A stretch of 64,000 nucleotides of DNA, taken from contig NZ_RJTM01000029.1 in assembly GCF_003725735.1 (NCBI RefSeq), positions 1 to 64,000 on the forward strand, written 5' to 3'. Positions 8,536-18,500 of the stretch are shown one piece after another. This stretch comes from Sinomicrobium pectinilyticum. GTDB lineage: Bacteria > Bacteroidota > Bacteroidia > Flavobacteriales > Flavobacteriaceae. The stretch's first letter is position 1. Each line of letters starts with the position of its first letter. Position numbers and translations under genes: made by a program. The notes beneath the pieces were generated by a model that made no database searches, was not told the origin of the DNA, and saw only the letters and a program-made list of their open reading frames with translations.

Positions 8536-9306
8536 TTACCAATAGGTCCCGGAACGGAAGAAGACTGTGGGTGTGGTGCCTGTGAAGCGGCGAAAGTCCT
8601 TTATGAAATGAGCCTGGTCAAAATACCCGGAAGTATATGCAACAGCAGTAAGACTATCTTTCGGAGGACCGGAAAGGATGTTCCGCATTCTGACAATGGA
8701 AGCAAACTGTTTGGGAGAAGTCCCGGTTAACCGGCGGAAACGTTTTTCAAATGGGTCCCGGCTTAAAGGAAGGCCTTTCAGCAAATCCCGGATAGGCAGC
8801 AGCCCTTTGCTGTGTTCTATTTTTTCTATGGCCCTTGCAATAACAACATCATGAACCGGAGGATGGAACAGGGAAAGCAAAAAATGTTCTATCACGGCAA
8901 TTTGCTGTAGCCGGTTTCCGGCTTCCCCTAACAGGTTTTCTACCCGGTTGATCTCTTCCCGTGTTGTAAAGTTATCCAGTGATACAGTCTCCCCGAAAAG
9001 TTCGTGAACCGGTAAGGGCAGAAATGCGGATGCCCCGGTCTCAGTGAATTTCACGAGAAATGTTGCCGATCCTGCTGCATAACAAACATGTCGCGGAGAT
9101 TTTCGAAGGCCGGTGATTACGGAGAAAGGAAGCGGCCCGGTTTCCTCTTTCGTGCCGTAGGATATTTGTCCGCGCATACGAAAAGCCATAACTATCGACG
9201 TGTCCGGTACCAGGTTGTTTTTCATACCGCCTTTGCTCTCAATGATGAGATAGGATTTTATAAACGGACGTAGATGTTCCCCCGGAAGATAGGTATGTAC
9301 TTTCAT
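8536..9306 (-). CDS. AraC family transcriptional regulator
   Basis: A 256-residue regulator. The N-terminal half resembles the DUF6597-type sensor domain (PGEHLRPFIKSYLIIES at the start). The C-terminal half, about residues 150-252, is an AraC/XylS double helix-turn-helix with the family signature VAYTSGYFDQAHFIKDFRRFTGTTP. It should act as a cytoplasmic DNA-binding activator. Its nearest candidate target is the SnoaL-like gene immediately downstream, or its own promoter. The inducer is unknown. Confidence 0.88.
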   Translation of the reverse strand: MKVHTYLPGEHLRPFIKSYLIIESKGGMKNNLVPDTSIVMAFRMRGQISYGTKEETGPLPFSVITGLRKSPRHVCYAAGSATFLVKFTETGASAFLPLPVHELFGETVSLDNFTTREEINRVENLLGEAGNRLQQIAVIEHFLLSLFHPPVHDVVIARAIEKIEHSKGLLPIRDLLKGLPLSRDPFEKRFRRLTGTSPKQFASIVRMRNILSGPPKDSLTAVAYTSGYFDQAHFIKDFRRFTGTTPTVFFRSGTYW

Positions 9307-9400
9307 AGCTTTCCTTTCTGATTTACGGATTGCGCGTAATCTGTAGTTATAAAGGTACGGATTATAGCATAATGTCTGTCACGATTGCTGGGGAGGGAAA

Positions 9401-10066
9401 TTAACCGGCCAGCTGTGCGGTAAGCCAGCGATGAAAGGAAAAGAAGTTCTGTGGAGCAACTCCGTGTCCTACGGGAAATTCCTCAAAGGTATGTGTAATA
9501 CCCAGCTTTTCCAGCAACAGCGGGGCTTTTCTGGCCCAGGCGACAGGGATGACCTGGTCTGCCGTGCCGTGGGAACAGTAAAAAGAGAGATGAGAATGAT
9601 CTTTTTTGTCATAGCTTTCCGTGAGTATGCTTTCATTAATATAACCGCTTAACGCTATGATATTCTTTACCTTTTCCGGATAAGACAGGGCAAGGGCATA
9701 ACTCAGTATGGTCCCCTGGCTGAATCCAAGCAGGGTAATGTTCTTGTCATCGAGATTATATGCGGTGACAGCCTCGTCAATAAATCGGGCCATCATATCG
9801 CGGGATGCTATGGCTTGTTTGTCGTCCGACCACTTACCGTCTTCGGAATCGAAATGGATGGCATACCAGGCGTATCCGTAAGGGGGCAGGGCATAAGGGG
9901 CCTGAACGGAAATGATACAGAGTTCTTCTGGAAGTTCTGAAGCAAAAGAAAAAAGATCTTTTTCATTGCTGCCGTAACCGTGAAACATAAAAAGCGCAGG
10001 TGTTTTCTGCCCGGTGATCCCGGACGGGCGAATAATGTGCTGTAACGAAAGTTCCTGTGTTTGCAT
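9401..10066 (-). CDS. phospholipase/carboxylesterase family alpha/beta hydrolase
   Basis: A 221-residue esterase of the abhydrolase_2 type. It shows the oxyanion loop MFHGYGSNEKDL, the nucleophile motif GFSQGT, the catalytic Asp in HGTADQVIP and the catalytic His in PVGHGV. I start at the ATG at 10066, where MQTQELSLQH opens the conserved fold; the longer frame to 10141 adds 25 residues unlike the family. No signal peptide is present. It is last in a minus-strand series behind the DUF4870-like gene (94 bp gap). The physiological ester is unknown. Confidence 0.85.
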   Translation of the reverse strand: MQTQELSLQHIIRPSGITGQKTPALFMFHGYGSNEKDLFSFASELPEELCIISVQAPYALPPYGYAWYAIHFDSEDGKWSDDKQAIASRDMMARFIDEAVTAYNLDDKNITLLGFSQGTILSYALALSYPEKVKNIIALSGYINESILTESYDKKDHSHLSFYCSHGTADQVIPVAWARKAPLLLEKLGITHTFEEFPVGHGVAPQNFFSFHRWLTAQLAG

Positions 10067-10160
10067 ATGTAGTTTTTTATCCGTTCGGAGCTTGTTAAAT
10101 GACCTTGGACTCAATTGTTCTTTTTGTCGGTCCGGATACACATCCGTGACCTGAATTCTC

Positions 10161-10484
10161 TTATATAAATCCTAGCCATTTCTGAAAGAGTTTCCCCAGC
10201 AGCGGAACCATTTGTTTCTTCCCCGAAAGGGCCCCGGTAAAACCGTAGAGCAGCAATATAATAAAAAAGATATAGAGACCCATGGTGGCATATATGCTAT
10301 TGGCGTGGCCTATGAGAAAACCCAGGGCAAAAAACGATATCCAGAGCCCGAAAGCCTGGCGGATATGAAAGACGGCAAATTCGTTTTTGGCCTCCATGTT
10401 CATGGAAAAGGCTATTAACGTGCCGATAATGGTAATGTAACTTACAATTGCGGTGTTTTTTCCTTGTTTTACAGTATCGCTCAT
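10161..10484 (-). CDS. DUF4870-like small membrane protein
   Basis: A 107-residue integral membrane protein with about three hydrophobic segments (near residues 14-28, 48-65 and 68-86). The N-terminal GKNTAIVSYITIIGTLIA and the FAVFHIRQAFGLWI motif are characteristic of DUF4870-like proteins, sometimes labelled import-component proteins. I use the ATG at 10484 because the 16 residues before it are hydrophilic and not conserved in type. The gene follows the dihydroorotase-like gene by 52 bp. Its role is unknown. Confidence 0.8.
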   Translation of the reverse strand: MSDTVKQGKNTAIVSYITIIGTLIAFSMNMEAKNEFAVFHIRQAFGLWISFFALGFLIGHANSIYATMGLYIFFIILLLYGFTGALSGKKQMVPLLGKLFQKWLGFI

Positions 10485-10536
10485 GGTTGTTCTTTTGTCT
10501 GTATGATCGTATAGCGAAGTTCCGGGCTTCATTGTA

Positions 10537-11796
10537 TTACTCCCCGGTTATTTCCGGCTTACCGTTAGCGATACTTCCATATACCCTGCCTCTGAGTTTT
10601 TGGCCCGTAAAAGCACTGTTTTTTGACGTAGAGAGGATATCGGATTCACCGAAGCTGTATTCGGTATCGGGATCAAACAGGGTAAGGTCCGCTTTTTTTC
10701 CTGTCCTGATGTCGTTCTCTTCCAGTCCGAAACGCGAGCGTCCCTTAGTGAGCAGGTCAATTACGGAGTCGGTATCGAGCAGGGTCCTAAGTGCCCCGAA
10801 AGTGCTCTCCAGGGCGGTACTGCCGTACATGGCATGATCGAACTCTACATTTTTGTGTTCTACGTCGATAGGATTGTGATCGGAAGTTACAAAGTCGATC
10901 ACCCCTTCTTTTAAGCCTTCCAGCAGGGCAGCGATGTCTTTTTTACCCCGTAACGGAGGTAAAAGTTTATAATTGGTGTTGAATTCTTCCAGTACTTCAT
11001 CGGTAAAGCACAGGTTGTGTATGGCTACGCTACAGCTTACATCCAGGCCTTTTTCTTTGGCTTCGCGGATCAGGTGTACCGATTTGGCCGTTGATATGGT
11101 AGGTATGTGCAGCTTGCCGCCGGTATATTCCAGAATAAATAAATCTCTTGCTATATGTAATTCTTCGGCCAGGGCGGGAATACCTTTGAGACCCAGCCTG
11201 GTAGATATTATCCCTTCGTTCATGACCCCTTTTCCGGCTATTTTGTTTTCCTGGGGGAAAGAGACTACCAATCCGCCGAAATTCCCGGTGTACTGCAGAG
11301 CGATCTTCAGCAGGTTCGGGTTGCTCACGGGCTTTTGATAATCGCCGAAAGCCACCGCTCCGGCATTTTTCATATCGAACAGTTCTGCCAGATCTATGCC
11401 TTCGCTTTTTACGGTAAGGGCGCCTATGGGGTGCAGGGCGGTAGTATGGCCCTGCGCTTTTGCCTTCAGAAAAGCAATATCGGCATTTGTATCCGCGACG
11501 GGGTACGTATTCGGGTTGACCAGAACTGTCGTGAAACCGCTCTTTGCAGCTGTTTTAAGGCCGTTACCGATCGTTTCCCGGTCTTCATAGCCCGGTTCGC
11601 CGAAACTTACACTGGTATCCAGCCAGCCCGGAGATACATGAAGGTTTTTTAGCTGAACAATTTCCGTGTCTTGGGGAGGGGAAACGGTATCTGCTATTTC
11701 GGAAATAATGCCGTCTTTGATTAGGATATCGAGCGAGTTGCGGTGGTATTCGCTCTGCGGGTGGATGATCCTGGCAGATTTTAAAAGAATGTTCAT
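10537..11796 (-). CDS. dihydroorotase-like amidohydrolase lacking the N-terminal HxH metal motif
   Basis: A 419-residue amidohydrolase-superfamily protein of the dihydroorotase type, with the usual ISTAKSVHLIREAKEKG and TSDHNPIDVEHK segments. The metal-binding HxH expected after the first strand (PGF-D-x-H-x-H in active enzymes) reads PGWLDTSVSFGEPG here, so both histidines are missing. The later HxxH-type position reads LHIPTIST with only one His. The conserved Asp of TSDHNP remains. Flavobacterial relatives share this state. Annotation pipelines call it PyrC, but dihydroorotate formation is doubtful unless the metal site is built differently. It overlaps the upstream BatA-like gene by 4 bp. 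Confidence 0.85.
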   Translation of the reverse strand: MNILLKSARIIHPQSEYHRNSLDILIKDGIISEIADTVSPPQDTEIVQLKNLHVSPGWLDTSVSFGEPGYEDRETIGNGLKTAAKSGFTTVLVNPNTYPVADTNADIAFLKAKAQGHTTALHPIGALTVKSEGIDLAELFDMKNAGAVAFGDYQKPVSNPNLLKIALQYTGNFGGLVVSFPQENKIAGKGVMNEGIISTRLGLKGIPALAEELHIARDLFILEYTGGKLHIPTISTAKSVHLIREAKEKGLDVSCSVAIHNLCFTDEVLEEFNTNYKLLPPLRGKKDIAALLEGLKEGVIDFVTSDHNPIDVEHKNVEFDHAMYGSTALESTFGALRTLLDTDSVIDLLTKGRSRFGLEENDIRTGKKADLTLFDPDTEYSFGESDILSTSKNSAFTGQKLRGRVYGSIANGKPEITGE

Positions 11797-13814
11797 TTAA
11801 AAAATTTTAAAAGGAGTATTTCTGTCACGAGGAATACGAGGGCAAAAATAACAAACCATTTCCAAAGCTCACGGATGCTTCCGGTATTTTTTATTTCCTC
11901 CAGGGTGTTTCGGAACGAATTATGAACGGTTACATTCCCGGAAGTGCGAAAGGAAGGATAACGCAGGTCGCTTTCCTTTCTGTCGTAATTGAAACTTATA
12001 TTTTGCAATACGCTGTCGGAAGCCTTTACCTGGTAAATACCATCCCTGGCAGGGACTTCTCCCGTAGTGATCTGTATTTTTTCCGGAAATACCCGCTGCA
12101 TGGGAATGAAACTCTTCCCGTCCTTTTCCAGGGAAACAACTGCATCACGGGAAAGGCCTGTCCGTTTACGGATGTCTATCGTATGGCCTTCTCCGGTAAG
12201 GTAATACAGTTCCGGAGTCCGGAGGGATAGTTTGCCAATGTTGTAAAGCGCGGGGACGATGAGCGGTGAATTCCGGAAATTGGAATAGGAGGTGTCGAGG
12301 GACCCGGTGAAAAAATATACCCGGTCTTTTTCTGCCATAAACGGATTGCCGTCTTCAAAAGCCAGTATGGTATTTGCATCCGTTTGAAGATCAAAGACCA
12401 TCCCGGCTTCGGGATATTGAAAATTGGTCAGCTGCTTTTTTCCAGGGTCAAAAACATTTTCAAACAAAGGGTGGGAAATGCGGATATCCGTAATTTTTTT
12501 CCGATCTTTGACAGCGATATCTTCTTTGCCTTTCGGGAGTGCTGGTTTTTCCGTGGAAATCTCATTTTTGTAAGAAAAACCACCGGAATAGATTTTCTTT
12601 ATAGTGCCTGTATTTAATGTGTTAAATAATTGGTTATGAGATGGGTGATTCGGGTTATGTGAAGGAATTATTAAGATATTTTTTCCGTTGTCATGAAAAG
12701 CCTTCAGAGCTGTTATCAGAGGAGCCGGAATGGTATTCAGGCCATTGAGTACAACCAGATCCTGCCCTGAAATAAGACTGTAATCCAGTTGCTGGAGATC
12801 GGTAGAAAGAAAGCGGAATTCATCATCGGTAAATATCTTTTCAAGGAAGTTTGCATCCGTTTGACTGATGGCAAGTACCCTTGCTTTTTCCCCCGGATTC
12901 AGATTAAAATACATGGTGTTGTCATACAGCAGTCCGTTATCTTCAATGACCACTTTTCCGTTCAGGATGTCGTTTCCGGATATGCGGAATTCTGTTTCCG
13001 CTTTATCCGAATTAGCGAATCCGGCCGTGGTTTTGGCAATAAGGGTGTCGTCATTGTACAGGGAAACGGGCAGCGTCAGGTCGGTACTGTCGTTTTTGGA
13101 CAGGGTTACGGAGAGTACAAGGCCCCTTGAGGTGCTTTCGGAAATATATATGCTGTCTATAGCAGTATTCCGGGTGTTTTGCGGAGATAACCGTACCAGG
13201 TTGTAATGTATGTGAGTATCGTTTTGAGGCAGGATGCTTTCGGGCCATCCCCGGAAATCGGAAACAAGGATAAAATTTTTCAGGGTGGCGGTGTCTTTGC
13301 CAAACAAATTTCTGCCACGGAGCAAAACGGATTGTGGTGCGGGACTGCCGGGAGAATAATCCAGTTGCAGCAATTCCTGTTTTATGGAAGGTATGTTTAT
13401 GTCGGTATAGGTGGCATCATTGGTAAAGAGGGAAACAGTGCCGTTGCTGTTCTCCTCGGTCAGGAGGTCACGTACCGCCTGTGCCAGTAATTCCCCCCGG
13501 GGCCCACGCGCCTGCATACTGAACGAATTGTCCAGGTAAATGACCGTTTCCAGTGTTTTTCCGGAATCTTCACTGTTTGGCAGATAAGGTTGTGCAAAGG
13601 CAAGGACAAGACAGGCGAGCAACAACACCCTGCTCATCAGTACCAGCCATTTTTTTACCTGTGAACTCTTTCGTGTTTTTTGCTGTATGGCTTTGAGAAA
13701 CCTGACATTCGTGAACGGGGTTTTCTGAAACTTTCTGAGCTGGAACAGGTGTACTATTACCGGAATAAGCAGGAAGAATAATGCCCAAAGTATCTCAGGA
13801 TGTTTAAAATGCAT
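11793..13814 (-). CDS. BatA-like membrane protein with a von Willebrand-type domain
   Basis: A 673-residue inner-membrane protein. The N-terminal BatA domain begins FKHPEILWALFFLLIPVIVHLFQLRKF, a first membrane segment followed by a conserved basic stretch. A second segment lies near residues 55-75. A VWA-like region opens with a MIDAS-type motif, YLDNSFSM (DxSxS). A long periplasmic or cytoplasmic region with immunoglobulin-like character follows, and a last membrane segment (WFVIFALVFLVTEILLL) sits at the C-terminus. I start at the ATG at 13814; the frame continues seven residues further. It is first in the operon with the dihydroorotase-like, DUF4870-like and esterase genes. Related Bat proteins are linked to stress tolerance, but the mechanism is unclear. 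Confidence 0.85.
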   Translation of the reverse strand: MHFKHPEILWALFFLLIPVIVHLFQLRKFQKTPFTNVRFLKAIQQKTRKSSQVKKWLVLMSRVLLLACLVLAFAQPYLPNSEDSGKTLETVIYLDNSFSMQARGPRGELLAQAVRDLLTEENSNGTVSLFTNDATYTDINIPSIKQELLQLDYSPGSPAPQSVLLRGRNLFGKDTATLKNFILVSDFRGWPESILPQNDTHIHYNLVRLSPQNTRNTAIDSIYISESTSRGLVLSVTLSKNDSTDLTLPVSLYNDDTLIAKTTAGFANSDKAETEFRISGNDILNGKVVIEDNGLLYDNTMYFNLNPGEKARVLAISQTDANFLEKIFTDDEFRFLSTDLQQLDYSLISGQDLVVLNGLNTIPAPLITALKAFHDNGKNILIIPSHNPNHPSHNQLFNTLNTGTIKKIYSGGFSYKNEISTEKPALPKGKEDIAVKDRKKITDIRISHPLFENVFDPGKKQLTNFQYPEAGMVFDLQTDANTILAFEDGNPFMAEKDRVYFFTGSLDTSYSNFRNSPLIVPALYNIGKLSLRTPELYYLTGEGHTIDIRKRTGLSRDAVVSLEKDGKSFIPMQRVFPEKIQITTGEVPARDGIYQVKASDSVLQNISFNYDRKESDLRYPSFRTSGNVTVHNSFRNTLEEIKNTGSIRELWKWFVIFALVFLVTEILLLKFFK

Positions 13815-13925
13815 GGTCTGGGTTTTGTTGTCCAAACTTACGCAAAAAAAATTAACGATATACGACCTGCAGCCGGTCTGTTCACTTTACCGGATGCGGG
13901 TCGTACAGGCTTGCCTGTGCCCGGG

Positions 13926-14270
13926 TTAGTCCAGTTTTTTCGCCATCCGGAACCCGAGGAAGAGTCCCAGTCCTGCCATAATGAGGATACATGCCGGGTA
14001 AACGATCCTTCCCTCCATGCCCTGGTACTCCAGCAAATGCCCGGCGAAAAGGCCGAGGCCTATGCCGATGAGCAGGAGAGAGAGGTTGAGGATAAGGATC
14101 TTCCAGACGGGTGCCGTTTTCTGCTTTTTGCTGAAAAAAATGTCGGCATCAGCGCCCTTTTCAATAAGGGCCATACGCTCTTTGTTCCGTGTAGTGTAAT
14201 ACAGATAGGTTATTCCGAAGATCGTAGCGAAGATAATCAGGAAAATTAATACGGGTTGTAACTGATGCAT
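13926..14270 (-). CDS. DUF6249 membrane protein
   Basis: A 114-residue protein with an N-terminal membrane segment (VLIFLIIFATIFGITYLYY), a cytoplasmic patch containing NKERMALIEKGADADIF, and two further hydrophobic segments near residues 55-75 and 88-106. The ERMALIEKG motif marks the DUF6249 family, common in Bacteroidota next to ECF sigma factors. Here it diverges from a sigma/anti-sigma operon, and its own upstream region carries the same promoter word, TTTTTGTAACCG, as the sigma gene. It is therefore a likely regulon member of that sigma factor. Its biochemical role is unknown. Confidence 0.82.
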   Translation of the reverse strand: MHQLQPVLIFLIIFATIFGITYLYYTTRNKERMALIEKGADADIFFSKKQKTAPVWKILILNLSLLLIGIGLGLFAGHLLEYQGMEGRIVYPACILIMAGLGLFLGFRMAKKLD

Positions 14271-14315
14271 AATGTTCGTTTTTTTGATATATTCAACAAT
14301 CGGTTTTCCTGGTAT

Positions 14316-14341
14316 GACGATACCGGGAAACTAGCGGTTAC
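14316..14341 (-). promoter_or_regulatory. ECF-type promoter for the DUF6249 gene
   Basis: Read on the minus strand there is GTAAC at 14341-14337, 17 bases, then CGTC at 14319-14316. This is the GTAAC/CGTC pattern of many ECF sigma factors. The -35 region is embedded in TTTTTGTAACCG, identical to the one on the opposite strand facing the sigma gene. The -10 box ends about 46 bases before the DUF6249 start. Confidence 0.7.
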
Positions 14342-14363
14342 AAAAATCGTTTTTTTATTTTTT

Positions 14364-14388
14364 GTAACCGGACCGGAATTTTGTCGTC
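14364..14388 (+). promoter_or_regulatory. autoregulated ECF-type promoter of the sigma/anti-sigma operon
   Basis: GTAAC at 14364-14368, a 16-base spacer and CGTC at 14385-14388 form a good ECF promoter 12 bases before the ATG of the sigma gene. Together with the divergent copy at 14316-14341 it gives two back-to-back promoters whose -35 words (TTTTTGTAACCG) are identical. Positive autoregulation is inferred from this arrangement. Confidence 0.75.
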
Positions 14389-14400
14389 CTATGAAATGAT

Positions 14401-14961
14401 ATGGCCAACCATAAAGATGATTATTATATCCGACAGGTTATCGTGGGAAATGCAAATGCCTTTGCTCCCCTGGTGGAAAGACATAAGGACATGGTCTTTA
14501 GTCTGGCTGTTAAAATGCTGAAAAACAGGGAGGAGGCCGAAGAAGTAGCGCAGGATGTTTTTATAACATGCTATCGTTCGCTGTCCGGGTTCCGGGGAAA
14601 ATCGAAATTTTCTACCTGGTTGTACAAGATTACCTATAACAAATGTCTTGATGTGTTAAAGGTTAAGGGGAGATCCTGGGGCTGGAGTGAGAGCGTAAAG
14701 GGGGCAGAGCAGCAGGAAGAAACATTAAATGCCTTGCAGCAGATAGCCGAAAACGATCGCAATGAAGCTATTAGGCAGGCTGTCCGGCTGCTTCCGGAAG
14801 AAGAACAGATACTGGTCTGGATGTATTATTTTGATGAATTGACTGTCAAAGAAATTGCAAAAGTGGTAAATTTGAGCGAAACCAATGTAAAGGTTAAACT
14901 TTTCCGGAGCAGGAAGTCCCTGTACCGGATACTGGAAAATAACAGCGTAATCCGTGAATAA
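14401..14961 (+). CDS. ECF RNA polymerase sigma factor
   Basis: A 186-residue sigma-70 family protein of the extracytoplasmic-function group. Region 2 (about residues 10-90) contains FAPLVERHKDMVFSLAVKML, EEVAQDVFITCYRSL and FSTWLYKITYNKCLD. Region 4 (about 125-180) has LPEEEQILVWMYYFDELTVKEIAKV and LSETNVKVKLFRSRKSL. It should direct RNA polymerase to GTAAC/CGTC-type promoters such as the two just upstream. Its stop overlaps the start of the next gene by one base (TAATG), a tight coupling typical of sigma/anti-sigma pairs. Confidence 0.92.
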   Translation: MANHKDDYYIRQVIVGNANAFAPLVERHKDMVFSLAVKMLKNREEAEEVAQDVFITCYRSLSGFRGKSKFSTWLYKITYNKCLDVLKVKGRSWGWSESVKGAEQQEETLNALQQIAENDRNEAIRQAVRLLPEEEQILVWMYYFDELTVKEIAKVVNLSETNVKVKLFRSRKSLYRILENNSVIRE

Positions 14962-15335
14962 TGCTAGATGGAGATCCACATAAAGAAGACCTGATAAGGA
15001 AGGCGGTAAAAGAGAGCAGCCCGGAAATCCCGTCTCCTGATTTTGTGCATCATGTCATGTACCGGGTAGAGCGGGAAGGGGAGCGAAAAAAAACAGATAA
15101 ACCCATAATATCCCCTGCAGCCTGGGGAATTATTGCCGCTATGGTCGCCGGAATTGTTTTTCTTTCGCTTTTTAAACAGGAAAACTCCTGGACGGTGGAT
15201 CTTTCGTTTTTCTCTTTTCTCCAAATATCTGTCTCACCTTTCCTCTGGTATAGTGTGGGAGCCATAGCGCTCCTGGTACTTGTACAGATCCCCTTGCTGA
15301 AAATATATCACAGCAGGAGAATAGATCATATGTAG
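14961..15335 (+). CDS. putative anti-sigma factor, membrane protein
   Basis: A 124-residue protein translationally coupled to the sigma gene. The first 45 residues are charged and probably cytoplasmic (DGDPHKEDLIRKAVKESS, then PSPDFVHHVMYRVE). Two hydrophobic segments follow, about 50-67 (AAWGIIAAMVAGIVFLSLF) and 92-110 (WYSVGAIALLVLVQIPLL), leaving a short loop outside. No zinc anti-sigma HxxxCxxC motif is present. The anti-sigma role is inferred from position, size and topology, not from a recognised domain. Confidence 0.75.
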   Translation: MLDGDPHKEDLIRKAVKESSPEIPSPDFVHHVMYRVEREGERKKTDKPIISPAAWGIIAAMVAGIVFLSLFKQENSWTVDLSFFSFLQISVSPFLWYSVGAIALLVLVQIPLLKIYHSRRIDHM

Positions 15336-15466
15336 GCATCCGGATAGGGACGAAAACAGGTCTTTTTGCGGGAATTTTATGGGGGCATCCCGGTAACGGC
15401 ACACAGGATATCTCGTTTTGGTTTTAAGGACAACACCTTTAATGGTTGCTGGCATGGAAAACATAA

Positions 15467-15500
15467 AACAGCCCGGTATGATCCTCCATACCGGGCTGTT
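15467..15500. terminator. bidirectional hairpin terminator
   Basis: AACAGCCCGGTATG at 15467-15480 and its exact complement at 15487-15500 form a 14-bp stem with a 6-base loop, followed by a short T-containing run on each strand. It lies between the convergent anti-sigma gene and secA and can serve both. Confidence 0.85.
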
Positions 15501-15529
15501 TGTTAAATGATTTTTAATAGTGAAGGAGG

Positions 15530-18500
15530 CTATTCCTCTTCGGCAATCACCCATTCTCCTTTTTTCAGAAGGGGTTCGGCCTGTTTGAATTTCATGGTCT
15601 GGCTTTCGCCGCTCATGACATTCTTGATGGTCACCTTGTCATTCCTGCCGATTTTCGGCTTGTCTCTCACTACGGTTTCGATAGTCTGTTGTTGACGCGG
15701 CTGGGCCTGCTGTCCTGCCCGGCGGTGTCTTTCTGCTATTTCATCGCTGTTCAGTACCTCTTCTTTGGAAGTCCGGTAATCTTCCTTGGTTTTTGTTTCC
15801 CGTGCTTCGTGTATGTTGGAACTGTCTTGCGCGGGGAGCTCTCCCTTGAACAGGAAGGTTATCACTTCCTTGTTTACATTCTCGATCATGTTCTTGAAGA
15901 GTTCAAAAGCTTCGAATTTGTAGATAAGCAGCGGGTCTTTTTGTTCGTGTACGGCAAGCTGTACCGACTGTTTCAGCTCATCCATTTTGCGAAGATGCGT
16001 CTTCCAGGAATCGTCTATGATAGCCAGGGAGATATTCTTTTCAAAATCAGCGATAAGTTTTTTACCGTTACTTTCGTAGGCATCCTTCAGGTTGGTCACT
16101 ACATTAAGTGTTTTGGTACCGTCTGTAAAAGGAACTACGATGCGTTCGAACTTGTCCCCCTGGTTTTCGTAGACGTTCTTGATAACCGGGAAAGCAGTTG
16201 CTGCGTTGCGTTCTATCTTATCGTTATAGTGCTTATATGCGGTTTTATAGATATTGGAAGTTATTTCCTGAACGGTCATCTTGTTGAAATCCTCTTCGGA
16301 GATCGGGGAAACCAGTGAGAAATACTTGATAAGCTCAAATTCGAAATTCTTAAAATCACCGGCCGCTTTATTCGTTTCCGTAATTACTTCGCAGGTATCG
16401 AATATCATATTGGCGATGTCTACCTTAAGGCGCTGGCCTTGCAGGGCGTGTCTGCGCCTTTTGTAGACGACCTCTCTTTGTGCGTTCATTACGTCATCGT
16501 ATTCCAGGAGGCGCTTCCGTATGCCGAAGTTGTTCTCTTCAACTTTTTTCTGTGCTCTCTCAATAGATTTGGTCATCATGGAGTGTTGTATCACTTCTCC
16601 TTCCTTGAGCCCCATTCTGTCCATCATTTTGGCCACGCGATCCGACCCGAAGAGACGCATCAGGTTATCTTCTAAAGAAACATAGAACTGGGAACTTCCG
16701 GGGTCTCCCTGACGTCCGGAACGACCTCGGAGCTGTCTGTCTACCCTTCTGGAGTCATGGCGCTCCGTACCGATGATGGCCAGACCTCCGGCCTTTTTCA
16801 CTTCATCAGTGAGTTTGATATCCGTACCACGACCGGCCATATTGGTGGCTATGGTCACTACGCCGGGGTTCCCTGCTTCGGCCACGATATCCGCTTCTTT
16901 CTTGTGGAGTTTGGCGTTGAGTACGTTATGAGGTACTTTCCGGAGTTTCAGCATTTTGCTGAGCAGCTCGGATATTTCTACGGATGTGGTACCTATCAAA
17001 ACCGGTCTTCCCGCCTGGGAAAGCTCGGTAACTTCTTCGATAACCGCGTTGTATTTCTCTCTTTTGGTCTTGTATATGAGATCTTGTTTGTCATCGCGGG
17101 CAATAGGCCTGTTGGTGGGTATTTCTACCACGTCCAGTTTATAGATTTCCCAGAATTCCCCGGCTTCCGTAACTGCCGTACCGGTCATACCGGCAAGCTT
17201 GCGGTACATACGGAAGTAGTTTTGCAGGGTTACCGTGGCAAATGTCTGTGTAGCGTCTTCGATCTTCACATTCTCCTTGGCTTCGATGGCCTGGTGAAGT
17301 CCGTCGGAATAACGCCGTCCGTCCATAATACGGCCGGTCTGCTCGTCCACGATCATTACCTTGTTGTCTATGACCACATATTCCGTGTCTTTTTCAAACA
17401 GGGTATATGCCTTCAGCAACTGGTTCATGGTGTGGATGCGTTCACTCTTTACACCGAATTCCCTGAAGAGTTTTTCTTTCAGTTCGGCTTCTTCCTCTAC
17501 CGGGAGGTTTTGTTTTTCTATTTTGGCTATTTCCGTTCCTATATCGGGCATGACAAAGAAGTCCGGATCGGTATCTCCGGAGAGGTATTCCACTCCTTTA
17601 TCGGTGAGTTCTATCTGGTTGTTCTTTTCGTCGATGACAAAAAGCAGTGTTTCGTCTACCTTGGGCATTTCCCGGTTGTTGTCCTGCATATAATGGTTCT
17701 CGGTCTTTTGCAGGAGCTGTTTTACACCTTCTTCACTAAGGAATTTAATAAGGGCCTTATTTTTCGGGAGCCCTCTGTGTACGCGGAGCAAAAGGAAACC
17801 TCCTTCTTTGGTGTTGCCTTCGGCAATGAGTTTTTTTGCTTCCGCCAGTACGCCGGTCAGGTATTGACGTTGTCTCTGTACGAGGTCTGAGACCACGGGT
17901 TTCAGTTCGTTGAACTCGTGCCTGTCGCCCTGAGGTACAGGCCCTGAAATGATAAGCGGTGTACGGGCATCATCCACGAGAACGGAATCGACCTCATCGA
18001 CAATGGCAAAATTGTGCGGGCGTTGTACGAGGTCGTTCGGTGTGTGGGCCATATTGTCCCGTAAGTAATCAAAGCCGAATTCGTTATTGGTACCGTATGT
18101 AATATCGGCGTTATACGCTTTTCTTCGTCCGTCGGAATTTGGCTGGTAATTGTCTATACAGGCTACGGAAAGTCCGTGGAATTCAAATAAAGGTCCCATC
18201 CAGGCGCTATCCCTTTTTGCGAGGTAGTCGTTAACCGTTACCAGGTGTACCCCGTTGCCGGTAAGGGCGTTGAGGTAAACGGGCAGTGTAGCTACAAGGG
18301 TTTTACCTTCACCGGTCTGCATCTCCGCTATTTTACCCTGGTGCAATGCAACACCCCCTATGAGCTGTACGTCGTAGTGTACCATGTCCCAGGTGACCTC
18401 TTTACCGGCAGCATCCCAGGAATTCTTCCATACGGCCTTATCGCCTTCTATGGTAACATGGTCTTTGGTGGCAGATAATTCCCGGTCGAAGGGACTTGCA

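Noticed and set aside
16757-17890. 377-residue plus-strand frame inside secA
   Set aside because: It is a shadow on the opposite strand of secA; the secA frame has all motifs.
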